From Bordetella parapertussis (GTDB lineage: Bacteria > Pseudomonadota > Gammaproteobacteria > Burkholderiales > Burkholderiaceae_B): a DNA stretch of 64,000 nt. Numbering within the stretch: position 1 is the first letter of the stretch; every line of letters starts with the position of its first letter. Below are positions 36,069 to 44,053 of this stretch, piece by piece. Position numbers and translations under genes: made by a program. The notes under the pieces were generated by a model. That model was not told the DNA's origin and ran no database searches. It was given only the letters and a program-made list of their open reading frames with translations. Location of the stretch: NCBI GenBank assembly GCA_945903445.1, contig CAMDNZ010000004.1, positions 44,205 through 108,204 of the forward strand, given 5' to 3'.

Positions 36069-36799
36069 GCCAGGTTAAGACATTGCTGGAATTACGCGAC
36101 CTGCAGGTCGCCTACGGCGGTATTCGCGCAGTGCGCGGTATCGATTTGACGGTCCACGAAGGCGAACTGGTCGCGCTGATCGGCGCCAACGGCGCGGGCA
36201 AGAGCACGACGCTACGGGCGATCTGCGGTCTGGTGCCGGTGGCAGGTGGTGGCGTCCATTACGCAGGCAAGGACATTACCGGCACACCCTCGCATGAGCT
36301 GGTGCGTCAAGGCTTGGTGATGGTGCCCGAGGGCCGGGGCATTTTTGGCCAATTGACCATCGAAGAGAATCTGGCCATGGGCGGCTATACCCGTCGGGAT
36401 GCGGCGGGTATCAAGCGCGATACCGAGCGCGTGTTCGAGCTGTTCCCGCGTTTGGCTGAGCGTCGCCGCCAGACGGCTGGCACGCTGTCGGGCGGCGAGC
36501 AGCAGATGGTGGCGATGGGACGCGCGATGATCGCCAAGCCCCGCTTGTTGTTGCTGGACGAGCCGTCGATGGGCTTGGCACCGTTGATGGTCGAGAAGGT
36601 GTTCGAGGTGGTGCGAATGATCGCCGCCGAAGGCGTGACCATTTTGCTGATCGAGCAAAATGCCAAGTTGGCGCTGGAAAACAGTCATCGCGGTTACGTG
36701 ATGGAATCGGGCGAGCTGATTCTTCAAGGCGAGGCGAAGCGTCTGCTGGACGATCCCAAGGTGCGCGCGGCTTATTTAGGCGAAGAAGCGCACGCCTGA
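36065..36799 (+). CDS. livF: Branched-chain amino acid ABC transporter ATPase LivF
   Basis: The 244-residue ATPase has Walker A GANGAGKSTTLRAI, VPEGRGIFGQLTIEENL, signature LSGGEQQMVAMGRAM, Walker B LLLLDEPSMGLAP and LIEQNAKLALE. It ends the livKHMGF operon. A degenerate copy of part of its 3' half (36624-36690) reappears at 38481-38548, fused to an aldehyde dehydrogenase fragment. Confidence 0.94.
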   Translation: MSQVKTLLELRDLQVAYGGIRAVRGIDLTVHEGELVALIGANGAGKSTTLRAICGLVPVAGGGVHYAGKDITGTPSHELVRQGLVMVPEGRGIFGQLTIEENLAMGGYTRRDAAGIKRDTERVFELFPRLAERRRQTAGTLSGGEQQMVAMGRAMIAKPRLLLLDEPSMGLAPLMVEKVFEVVRMIAAEGVTILLIEQNAKLALENSHRGYVMESGELILQGEAKRLLDDPKVRAAYLGEEAHA

Positions 36800-37211
36800 T
36801 ATTCAGCCAAATGGCGCAAAGGGCCTGCACCGGACTTCGTCGTGATGCTTTGAAACGAGTAAGAATATGCCATCTCTACGTGGTCGATCGAAGCAAATTG
36901 AAATAGACCCGCAGTGTTAGATTCATCGGAGTAGTCGAGAGCGATGACTGGACAGTGAACGTCATCTGGCACGTCTATCGAGATAGTGACGGCTTAGGAA
37001 AAAGGATTGATTTATCGTTTTGCGATAGCTGGGTATTGATTCAGCCTATCAAGACCATGCCTCGTAGGCTGCGAGGCGATAGTCGCGGGCCGACAAAATT
37101 ATATTTTTGGTTTGTCGTCAGGCGCATCGTCGCCATCGCATATCTGGTATTTAAACTGACATTAGCCACACGAACGCAGCATCTTCGGTCGGGTTTTACA
37201 GTCCATGATGA
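36800..37211. other. Intergenic region, AT-rich, no supported gene
   Basis: This stretch lies between livF and the convergent toxin-like gene. A 101-codon open frame on the plus strand (36955-37260) has no ribosome binding site, resembles nothing I know and overlaps the toxin-like gene end, so it is not called. No terminator is evident. The region may be the decayed remainder of one arm of an old duplication. Confidence 0.4.
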
Positions 37212-38012
37212 CTATTCCGCGTTAAACAAAATAGGCAGCCACTGCCGGGCAAAAAATTGAGCTAGCGGTGCGCTTTCGAATGTCAAGCTACTGCATGCCG
37301 TGGGTGGCGTCGCCGAAAGCCACTGCGCTTGCGTGTTATGGCACGCAGCGTCCGCCTGACATGCGGGCATGTAGTCGAAATCGGGTATGGCGTACTCCAT
37401 CAGCAAATGCTCGTTAAAGGTGGTGTTCCTGGGTATGTAGGGAATAGAACCCATCAGTTGAGGCTGCTGCCAACTGTAGTTCGCATTCCAATAGCGTTCT
37501 TTATAGATTCTATCCTGAATGCGATAGGCTGCGACGATCGTATTGGCTGGTACTGTCCCGGGATGAATCCAGATCGCCTCATTTGCGTATCGGTCTGCAA
37601 GTTGTTGCGCCAGCCCGACTTGTTCGGGATAGGCTTCTCTGAGCGAAAGACCTAGGCGATGCCAGCGCGGTGTAGCCCGAAAAACATATAGATAGACATT
37701 TTGGTTGGGCATTCGTGAGGATAAGCCGTTTGCCAGACTCCAAACTCGATCGTGATTCTCAGATGCTTCGGAAAAAAAGGTGCGTGATGCGGCATTTGCC
37801 CTACAGCTCGTACCTAAAGCGTACTGCTGCAGATTATCGTTTTCGCCTCGAGGAGGCCGTCCGTTTTGAAATATCTGATCGGGGCTTGTTGAGCTTGCCC
37901 AAAATAGATACCCGGGCGGCGGCGGTGGCGGTCGCGGCAGAGGTGGTGGCGCCGGTGCCGCGATTGTCAGGCCATTCACGATCAAACAGAAAATAGCAAT
38001 ATGAAATTTCAT
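37212..38012 (-). CDS. Pertussis toxin S1-like secreted protein (ADP-ribosyltransferase fold, catalytic arginine replaced)
   Basis: The 266-residue protein has a signal peptide (MKFHIAIFCLIVNGLTIAA), a poly-proline stretch (22-33) and a domain aligning with pertussis toxin S1. SPDQIFQNG, GENDN and LGTSC match S1 PEDVFQNG, GNNDN and TGRSC. YANEAIWIHPGTVPANTI matches YQSEYLAHRRIPPENI, so catalytic Glu 129 is retained as Glu 145. Cys 70 aligns with S1 Cys 41, and Cys 218 lies near Cys 201. But Trp 38 replaces Arg 9, Ser 40 replaces Asp 11, Tyr 64 replaces His 35, and the STS motif reads SEAS. It may be inactive or altered. GGAG seven bases before ATG sets the start. No B-subunit genes are adjacent. 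Confidence 0.75.
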   Translation of the reverse strand: MKFHIAIFCLIVNGLTIAAPAPPPLPRPPPPPPGYLFWASSTSPDQIFQNGRPPRGENDNLQQYALGTSCRANAASRTFFSEASENHDRVWSLANGLSSRMPNQNVYLYVFRATPRWHRLGLSLREAYPEQVGLAQQLADRYANEAIWIHPGTVPANTIVAAYRIQDRIYKERYWNANYSWQQPQLMGSIPYIPRNTTFNEHLLMEYAIPDFDYMPACQADAACHNTQAQWLSATPPTACSSLTFESAPLAQFFARQWLPILFNAE

Positions 38013-38197
38013 TGATAAACTCCGCAACAGCGCTTAGGGATCAATATATTATTGGATGGAATTCGTCGCGGCTCGTCTAGGCAGTAGTTACATTTGGTTC
38101 CTGATTTCATTTAGCAACGCGGTAAATAGCACGACAAATTCGAATGATTTGGTTTCATCCAGACGCGCGTTAATCTCGCTCGTCGGCATGCCAAGTG
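38013..38197. other. Upstream region of the toxin-like gene
   Basis: AT-rich sequence that must hold the promoter of the toxin-like gene. A 63-codon frame on the minus strand (38088-38279) has no ribosome binding site or recognisable product and is not called. Confidence 0.35.
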
Positions 38198-38488
38198 TTA
38201 CCGGGTGTTTGGCGTTGAGACGCATAATCTTGAGCACCTCACGCCGTGACACGGCCTGCACCAATTTCGTAGAAGACAAAGCGTGAATCTTTTTTTCAGA
38301 TTCGAGCAGCGTGGTTCGTCAGTCGAATACCCCTACAAAGCAAAACACGAAAACTGCATAGGCGGGAAGTGGGTCACACCCGCCAATGGTCGGTATGTCG
38401 ATAATCTGTCATCTATGCAGGGCAGGCGTTTTGAAAAGGGCCGCGTTCGGACGATGCCGACATCGACCGCGCCATCGACGCCGCCGAA
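38198..38488 (+). pseudogene. Degenerate copy of the leader and 5' end of the aldehyde dehydrogenase gene
   Basis: The sequence repeats the leader and first 65 or so codons of the intact aldehyde dehydrogenase gene at about 39222-39513. It includes the leader (GACGCATAATC, CACGCCGTGACA) and coding part VEYPYKAKHENCIGGKWV, matching VEYPYKSQYENYIGGKWV. A frameshift follows the YVDNLS segment. It ends at GACGCCGCCGAAG, where the sequence switches to a livF-like fragment. It is a non-functional duplication remnant. Confidence 0.85.
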
Positions 38489-38548
38489 GGTGTGACCATG
38501 CTGCCGATTGAGCAAAACGCCAAGCTGGCGCTGGAAACCAGTCCTCGT
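38481..38548 (+). pseudogene. Degenerate fragment of the livF 3' region
   Basis: Directly joined to the aldehyde dehydrogenase remnant at a shared GCCGAAG, this piece matches livF 36624-36690 at roughly 85 percent by eye; its protein reads LPIEQNAKLALE against LLIEQNAKLALE in LivF. Similarity ends near 38548. The join order (dehydrogenase 5' end, then livF 3' part) is what a tandem duplication spanning livF to the dehydrogenase would leave. Confidence 0.8.
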
Positions 38549-38790
38549 GACCGTTTCGGTCGATTTTTACTCGATCCAACGAATAGTAGAACTCGATTCA
38601 ACATTCATGCTTGAACAATGAGATGCCTCGCAGCGTTCTGTCGCTGAAGCATCGAACATCCATGGTGCCGAATGCCGTATTGAGTTTGGTGCGATCCATA
38701 TGTAAAAGGTGTTTGTGGAGCTCCGACCGTGCGCGCTTTTACTCGAAAATCGACGTTCCATTAATGTGTTTTTAATCTTGGGGAAAGATC
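38549..38790. other. Intergenic, no gene seen
   Basis: AT-rich sequence after the duplication scar and ahead of a small secreted-protein gene. No ORF or repeat can be supported; it presumably contains the promoter for that gene. Confidence 0.35.
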
Positions 38791-39159
38791 ATGATTTTCA
38801 CTAAAATTGCGGTCGCTTTTGGAGGCTCCCTACTTGCGATATTTTCGCTGTCGGTCAGCTCGGCCCAGTCGTTTTCGACAACCTGTAATATAGCCACAGA
38901 CCCCATCAACGATGGTGACGCTGCCGTTGAATTCATCCGAACTGTCGAAGACGATCATTGGTTTGGTGAAGAACTCTGGTATGTCTATCGCGATCCGAGA
39001 GATAGGCGGGAGTACTGCGTGACATTCGGAAATAATTTCGGTCGTGAATCGCGGGCGGCACGCGCTATGGCGCTCGGGATGCCAGTCAAGTTTTCGATAA
39101 AAGACAAAGGCCTGGTTTCTGGCATGACAGTGCTCGGCGAGGTCGTGCCCAACTATTAA
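38791..39159 (+). CDS. Small secreted protein of unknown function
   Basis: The 122-residue product has a clear signal peptide (IAVFGG-like hydrophobic stretch ending SVSSAQS) and a mature domain of about 95 residues with two cysteines that could form one disulfide (TTCNIAT and REYCVTF). The mature sequence (DDHWFGEELWYVYRDPRD, MPVKFSIKDKGLVSGMTV) suggests a small beta-rich domain. GGGGAAAG lies upstream of the ATG. It is AT-rich, lies within 800 bases of the toxin-like gene and faces away from it. A binding partner for that protein is conceivable but nothing shows it. Confidence 0.6.
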   Translation: MIFTKIAVAFGGSLLAIFSLSVSSAQSFSTTCNIATDPINDGDAAVEFIRTVEDDHWFGEELWYVYRDPRDRREYCVTFGNNFGRESRAARAMALGMPVKFSIKDKGLVSGMTVLGEVVPNY

Positions 39160-39308
39160 CGGCGGCAATGTCGCGCCGGTTAGGGCGAATCCTATGGTGA
39201 ATGCTCGGGCCCGAGTTACATGTTACGTAACGTCCGGCGTTCAGGCGCATAATCGTTCGGCACGTCACGCCGTGACATCTGTTGCGCCAACCCAGTTGGA
39301 GACAAAAC

Positions 39309-40835
39309 ATGAATCCCTTCGATCTCAAGCAGCTTGGTCTGTCAGTCGAGTACCCCTACAAATCACAATACGAAAACTACATAGGCGGAAAGTGGGTCGC
39401 ACCTGCCAACGGTCAGTATGTCGATAATTTGTCGCCCATCACAGGGCAGGCGTTCTGCAAAGTGCCGCGCTCGGACGGCGCCGACATCGACCGCGCCATC
39501 GACGCTGCCGAAGCCGCGCGCGAGCGCTGGGGCCGAACATCGCCCGCCGATCGGGCTGCCGTACTATTGCGCATCGCCGATCGCATCGAACAGAACCTGC
39601 TACTGTTGGCGGTGGCCGAGACCATCGACAATGGCAAACCCTTGCGCGAGACCACGGCGGCCGATCTGCCGCTGGCGGTCGATCATTTTCGATATTTCGC
39701 CGGGTGCATCCGCGCCCAAGAAGGCGGTATCTCGGAAATCGATTCGTCCACCGTGGCCTACCATTTTCACGAGCCTGTGGGCGTGGTCGGCCAGATCATT
39801 CCCTGGAATTTTCCGCTGCTGATGGCGGCTTGGAAGCTGGCGCCAGCGCTGGCGGCCGGCTGCCCCGTGGTGCTCAAGCCCGCCGAACAAACGCCTGCAT
39901 CTATTATGGTGCTGATGGAGGTCATCGACGATTTGATTCCGCCGGGCGTCGTTAATATCGTCAGCGGCACGGGCAAAGAGGCGGGCCACGCGTTGGCCAC
40001 CAGCCGCCGTATTGCCAAGATCGCGTTCACGGGGTCGACGCCAGTGGGCAAGCAAATTCTGCATGCGGCAGCCGATAACCTGATTCCTGCCACGGTCGAG
40101 CTGGGCGGTAAAAGTCCCAACATCTTTTTCGAAGACGTGATGGACGCGGACGACGATTTTTTCGACAAGGCTCTGGAAGGGCTGTCGATGTTCGCCCTGA
40201 ACCAAGGCGAAGTGTGCACGTGCCCCTCGCGTATTTTGGTGCAGGCCAGCATCTACGACAAGTTCATCGAGCGCGCGATCAATCGGGTGCAGTCCATCAA
40301 GACGGGGCATCCGCTGGCAGGCGACACGATGGTGGGCGCGCAAGTCTCGCAAGTGCAGATGGACAAGATCCTGGGTTATATCGACATCGGTCGCAGCGAG
40401 GGGGCTAAGTGCCTGACGGGCGGCGGGCGCAATGCGCTGTCGGGCGATCTCAATCAGGGCTATTACATCAGCCCGACCATGCTCTTGGGCGAGAACAAGA
40501 TGCGTATCTTTCAGGAAGAGATCTTCGGCCCGGTGGCGGCGGTCACCACGTTCAAGACCGAGGAAGAGGCCATCGCTTTGGCCAACGACACCAGCTTCGG
40601 TCTGGGGGCGGGCGTCTGGAGCCGCGATGGCTCGCGCGCATATCGTGTCGGGCGCGGCATCCAGGCTGGACGGGTGTGGACCAACTGCTATCACCTTTAT
40701 CCGGCTCATGCGGCATTCGGCGGCTATAAACAGTCGGGCATCGGCCGCGAGACCCACAAAATGGCGCTGTCGAATTACCAGCAGACCAAGTGCCTACTGG
40801 TGAGCTACAGCCCTAACGCGATGGGATTCTACTAA
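39309..40835 (+). CDS. NAD-dependent aldehyde dehydrogenase (ExaC/AcoD-like)
   Basis: The 508-residue enzyme has the aldehyde dehydrogenase core: PWNFPLLMAAWKLAPALAAG, FTGSTPVGKQI, ELGGKSPNIFFEDVMDADDD and the catalytic Cys at about 302 in NQGEVCTCPSR. The FFDKALEGLSMFALNQGEVC segment and the C-terminal ending YSPNAMGFY are typical of the ExaC/AcoD acetaldehyde dehydrogenase group, which oxidise acetaldehyde to acetate. GGAG precedes the ATG. A broken copy of its 5' end lies 1 kb upstream. It is a single-gene unit. Confidence 0.9.
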   Translation: MNPFDLKQLGLSVEYPYKSQYENYIGGKWVAPANGQYVDNLSPITGQAFCKVPRSDGADIDRAIDAAEAARERWGRTSPADRAAVLLRIADRIEQNLLLLAVAETIDNGKPLRETTAADLPLAVDHFRYFAGCIRAQEGGISEIDSSTVAYHFHEPVGVVGQIIPWNFPLLMAAWKLAPALAAGCPVVLKPAEQTPASIMVLMEVIDDLIPPGVVNIVSGTGKEAGHALATSRRIAKIAFTGSTPVGKQILHAAADNLIPATVELGGKSPNIFFEDVMDADDDFFDKALEGLSMFALNQGEVCTCPSRILVQASIYDKFIERAINRVQSIKTGHPLAGDTMVGAQVSQVQMDKILGYIDIGRSEGAKCLTGGGRNALSGDLNQGYYISPTMLLGENKMRIFQEEIFGPVAAVTTFKTEEEAIALANDTSFGLGAGVWSRDGSRAYRVGRGIQAGRVWTNCYHLYPAHAAFGGYKQSGIGRETHKMALSNYQQTKCLLVSYSPNAMGFY

Positions 40836-40850
40836 GCTCAGGCGGCGGTT

Positions 40851-40883
40851 GGCCTACGCTGCGGTGTCACTGCACGGTAGGCC
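40851..40883 (+). terminator. Weak hairpin after the aldehyde dehydrogenase gene
   Basis: GGCCTAC and GTAGGCC form a seven-base stem with a long loop shortly after the stop codon, without a T tract. It may help end transcription but is not convincing alone. Confidence 0.3.
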
Positions 40884-40989
40884 AGCCATGTTTCCCAGCC
40901 ACGTTCTCTCGTCATGCTCCGTCACCGTGGGCACCCTTGGCCGCTCGGCGAGCCTGGACCGAGCATCGGCAACCGTATCGATGTGAATC

Positions 40990-42564
40990 CTAAGCAGCCG
41001 CCGGATGGCGCTGTGCGAAGCGCAACATGTCGTCGAACGGCATCGCACGGGCAAACAACCAGCCCTGCGCATATTGCACGCCAGCTTGCTCGAGCACGGT
41101 GGCCTGCTCCTGGGTTTCGACGCCTTCGGCAATCATCTGCATTCCCAGGGACTTCGCCAGATGAATCACGTTGAAGGCGACTTTGCTGGACAGTGTGTCG
41201 GTACACACGACATCGACGAAGGATTTATCGATTTTCAGAAAATCGAAGTTGTAAGTCGCAATCTGCGATAGGCTGGATTGGCCGGTACCAAAATCGTCGA
41301 TCGCCAATCGAAAGCCCCGTGCGCGAATCGACACCAGTTTGTCTTTGGCGTCGTGATCGACCACGCCGCGCTCTGTAATTTCGACCATCACGTTGTCGCA
41401 GCAGATCTTGGCGCGCTCGACCATTTTAGTGAGCCACACCTGCGTCAACGGCGAATCCACGTCGGAGGGTGCAAGGTTGATGGCGATGTGGGCGTTGGGC
41501 ACTGCTTTCACCAGTCGGGCGACATCGTCGGCAACCAATTCGATCACCATGTGAGTGACCTCGTTGATTAGTCCGGCCTTTTCGGCGGCAGGGATGAATT
41601 CGCCAGGATTGACTTGTCGGCCATCGTCGCGTGTCCAACGGATCAATGCCTCGGCACCGACGAACCGGCCACCGTCGAGCGCCACCACCGGCTGGTAAAA
41701 CATATGGAATTCGCGCTTCTTCAGTGCACGACGGATCTCGGCCCGCAGTGAAAAGCGTTGGCGGACGAAATGAAATGCCAGCGCCATGGCGAGCGCAGTG
41801 ACGACGATGCCGGCCAACGCGACTTGCCCCAGCGTCTGCCAGAATTGTGCCGCGATGCCGGCGCGATCCATGGCGCCCATGAACACGGTTTTCGGCTCGC
41901 TGACCTCGTGCGCGACGAACAAATGGTCGTCCTGCCAGAAGCTGCCACTGCTCCCGTCGTAGCGAGCCAGGACGCCTGCGAAATCGTACTGGCCGCGCTG
42001 CCGGATCAGCGTCCAAGGCTGGTTTGCCGTGCCAATGTGTGCCAGGGAAACGCTGGGCGAACGCGAGCCGCCATCCATGACTTGGGCCGACAACAACAGC
42101 ATTGCGTAGTCCTCGCGCACGTCGATCTTGAACGGCGCGTCCAGACCGGGCAGGTCGACCGTGTTCCAGGAGCGAAATCCGTTGACGCCTACGCGGTCTG
42201 GCGGGCCTAACTCGACGGGTTGGCCCTCGGGTGTCAAGGTGCTGCACATCAAGGTCGTACCGGACATCACGCCGACACCCTGGAGGTAGGCTGCCGAGGC
42301 CGAGGCCGCACGCATGCGCGCCATATGCTCGGGCGAACATGGCGCGACTGGCGGTGCCGACTTCATCGCTTGGACGAACGCCAATTGCTGTGCTCGCGTC
42401 TGGGCCGAACGTCGCATGACCACACCCACATGATCGTCCAGCTTTTCGGCAACCAGCCGCTCGGTTCGCGCGTCGGCCCACAGCACAGTGGCCGTCAAAC
42501 CCGCAATCGCCAATACTGCGAGTGTCACGCCCATGACAAGGCGATAACGTTGATGTCGTTTCAT
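40990..42564 (-). CDS. CSS-motif EAL-domain c-di-GMP phosphodiesterase
   Basis: The 524-residue protein has a membrane helix near the start, a periplasmic CSS domain (about 35-235) with CST in LMCSTLTPEG, a second helix (about 240-262) and a cytoplasmic EAL domain. Catalytic motifs are intact: GAEALIRW, AINLAP, EITERG, IDDFGTGQSSL, KIDKSFV and EGVET, so it should hydrolyse cyclic di-GMP. In CSS-type PdeB/PdeC proteins periplasmic disulfide status controls activity, so this one may sense envelope redox state. It forms its own transcription unit. Confidence 0.88.
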   Translation of the reverse strand: MKRHQRYRLVMGVTLAVLAIAGLTATVLWADARTERLVAEKLDDHVGVVMRRSAQTRAQQLAFVQAMKSAPPVAPCSPEHMARMRAASASAAYLQGVGVMSGTTLMCSTLTPEGQPVELGPPDRVGVNGFRSWNTVDLPGLDAPFKIDVREDYAMLLLSAQVMDGGSRSPSVSLAHIGTANQPWTLIRQRGQYDFAGVLARYDGSSGSFWQDDHLFVAHEVSEPKTVFMGAMDRAGIAAQFWQTLGQVALAGIVVTALAMALAFHFVRQRFSLRAEIRRALKKREFHMFYQPVVALDGGRFVGAEALIRWTRDDGRQVNPGEFIPAAEKAGLINEVTHMVIELVADDVARLVKAVPNAHIAINLAPSDVDSPLTQVWLTKMVERAKICCDNVMVEITERGVVDHDAKDKLVSIRARGFRLAIDDFGTGQSSLSQIATYNFDFLKIDKSFVDVVCTDTLSSKVAFNVIHLAKSLGMQMIAEGVETQEQATVLEQAGVQYAQGWLFARAMPFDDMLRFAQRHPAAA

Positions 42565-42776
42565 GGCCTAACGCTCCTATATTTATTCTTGTATGCCTCC
42601 TTTCTAGGCTTGTGCCGACAGGCCGTCAATTAGGGGTGAACCCCCATTCGATGCGACACCAAAAAAACCTTTCCAAGCCGCACAAACATTGGCTTTCACG
42701 ACGAAAATAACGGTATGAATGCGCAATGAAAGGTGCGTTATGGAAATGCCATTGCGATTTGTACGCATTGTTTCGC

Positions 42777-43952
42777 TTATACCGTCGAGTGCGCTATCGC
42801 GCACGACGCCGGTATTCGACGCAAGGACAAAAGCGCAACACCGATCGCGGCCAAAGGCGCGCCAGCGGCTATCCACGTGACCGCTTCTAGGCCAGGACCT
42901 TGGGCAATGACGACGCCGCCCACCCATGCTCCCAGCGCATTGCCCAAATTAAAAGCCGCAATGTTGAAGCTGGCGGCCAGACTTTCGCCCACGCCCCGGG
43001 CGCGCTGCATGACCCACATCTGTAGCGGCGCGACGGTGGCGAAGGCGGCGGCGCCCAACAACCCGACGAACACCACGGCCCATGCGCGATGCGGTAGCGC
43101 CCAGGTCATCGCCACCAGCACCATGGCCAACATGGCCAGGCTGCCCAAGACCGTAGGCAGCAATCGTTTGTCGGCCAAGCGACCGCCTAATAGATTGCCT
43201 GCCACCAAGCCACCGCCGAACACCAACAAGATGGGCGAGACTGCGGCGTCTTCGAAACCGGCAATCTGCGTCAGCAGCGGCGCGATATAGGTAAAGACGG
43301 CGAACAAGCCCGCATAACCCAATACGGTGGTCAACAAGCCCAGCACGACCGGCGCGCGACCGATGGCACGCAAATCGGCGCGCCAGTCCGGGGTGGAGGT
43401 GGGTCTGCGATCGGTCGGTACAAAGGCCGCCAACACAGTCAGTGCCAGAACGCCCACGGCCGTCACGGCCCAGAACGTCGAGCGCCAGCCATACGCTTGT
43501 CCCAGCCAAGTACCCAGTGGCACGCCCAGCACGGTGGCCAGCGTCAGGCCAGTGAACATCACGGCAATGGCCTGTGCCTGCTTGTCGCGGGCCACCAGGC
43601 TGGTCGCCACGACCGAACCGACGCCGAAGAACGTGCCGTGGGCAAAGGCCGTGATCACCCGAGCCAGCATGAGCCAGGGGTACGACGGGGCCAGTGCGCA
43701 GGCCAGATTGCCGAGAATGAACACGGCCATCAGCCCGAGCAGAACCCGCTTGCGCGACCAGCCGCCTGTGAGCACGGTCAACACGGGCGCGCCCAGCACG
43801 ACGCCCATGGCATATCCCGAGATCAGCAGACCGGCTGCCTGTACGCTCACCCCCAGGTCGGCCCCGACCTCCAGCAGCAAGCCCATGATGACGAATTCCG
43901 TGACGCCGATGCCGAATGCACCGGCCATCAACGCATAAACCGCGAGTGGCAC
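42777..43952 (-). CDS. MFS drug:H+ antiporter family transporter (DHA1, AraJ-like)
   Basis: The 391-residue protein has twelve helices and DHA1 features: AFGIGVTEFVIMGLL at the start, the GGWSRKRVLLGL loop, motif C-like GVPLGTWLGQAYGWRSTFW and GGRLADK in the second half. Such proteins export drugs, sugars or other small compounds. A GTG at 43952 is the apparent start. It is divergent from a LysR gene that probably controls it, with a shared inverted repeat between them. Confidence 0.85.
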   Translation of the reverse strand: MPLAVYALMAGAFGIGVTEFVIMGLLLEVGADLGVSVQAAGLLISGYAMGVVLGAPVLTVLTGGWSRKRVLLGLMAVFILGNLACALAPSYPWLMLARVITAFAHGTFFGVGSVVATSLVARDKQAQAIAVMFTGLTLATVLGVPLGTWLGQAYGWRSTFWAVTAVGVLALTVLAAFVPTDRRPTSTPDWRADLRAIGRAPVVLGLLTTVLGYAGLFAVFTYIAPLLTQIAGFEDAAVSPILLVFGGGLVAGNLLGGRLADKRLLPTVLGSLAMLAMVLVAMTWALPHRAWAVVFVGLLGAAAFATVAPLQMWVMQRARGVGESLAASFNIAAFNLGNALGAWVGGVVIAQGPGLEAVTWIAAGAPLAAIGVALLSLRRIPASCAIAHSTV

Positions 43953-43957
43953 GATGT

Positions 43958-44045
43958 GATCTCACTTCAAAATTGGGATGAGGGCATGATGCGCCGCGAA
44001 TCATTCTCGCGGTAGACTGAATGAATTCAAGATACTTGTGAGATC
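43958..44045. promoter_or_regulatory. Inverted repeat in the MFS/LysR divergent promoter region
   Basis: GATCTCAC at 43958-43965 and its complement GTGAGATC at 44038-44045 flank the roughly 100-base intergenic region, each close to one start codon. They may be two half-sites for the LysR regulator. Confidence 0.4.
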
Positions 44046-44053
44046 AAATCATC

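Noticed and set aside
36955..37260. A 101-codon plus-strand open frame after livF
   Set aside because: No ribosome binding site, no recognisable protein and overlap with the 3' end of the toxin-like gene.
38088..38279. A 63-codon minus-strand frame upstream of the toxin-like gene
   Set aside because: It covers the duplicated dehydrogenase leader, so the open frame is probably accidental; no ribosome binding site is seen.
37212..39159. A complete AB-type toxin locus
   Set aside because: Only an S1-like A subunit is visible. The small secreted ORFan has no detectable B-subunit similarity and is divergently oriented, and no ptl-type secretion genes exist in the window.
38791..39159. Similarity between WYVYRDPRD in the small secreted protein and WHVYRDSDG in the frame near 36960
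   Set aside because: Only a handful of residues agree and flanking sequence does not; too short to claim duplication, although the scar model makes it worth a proper alignment.
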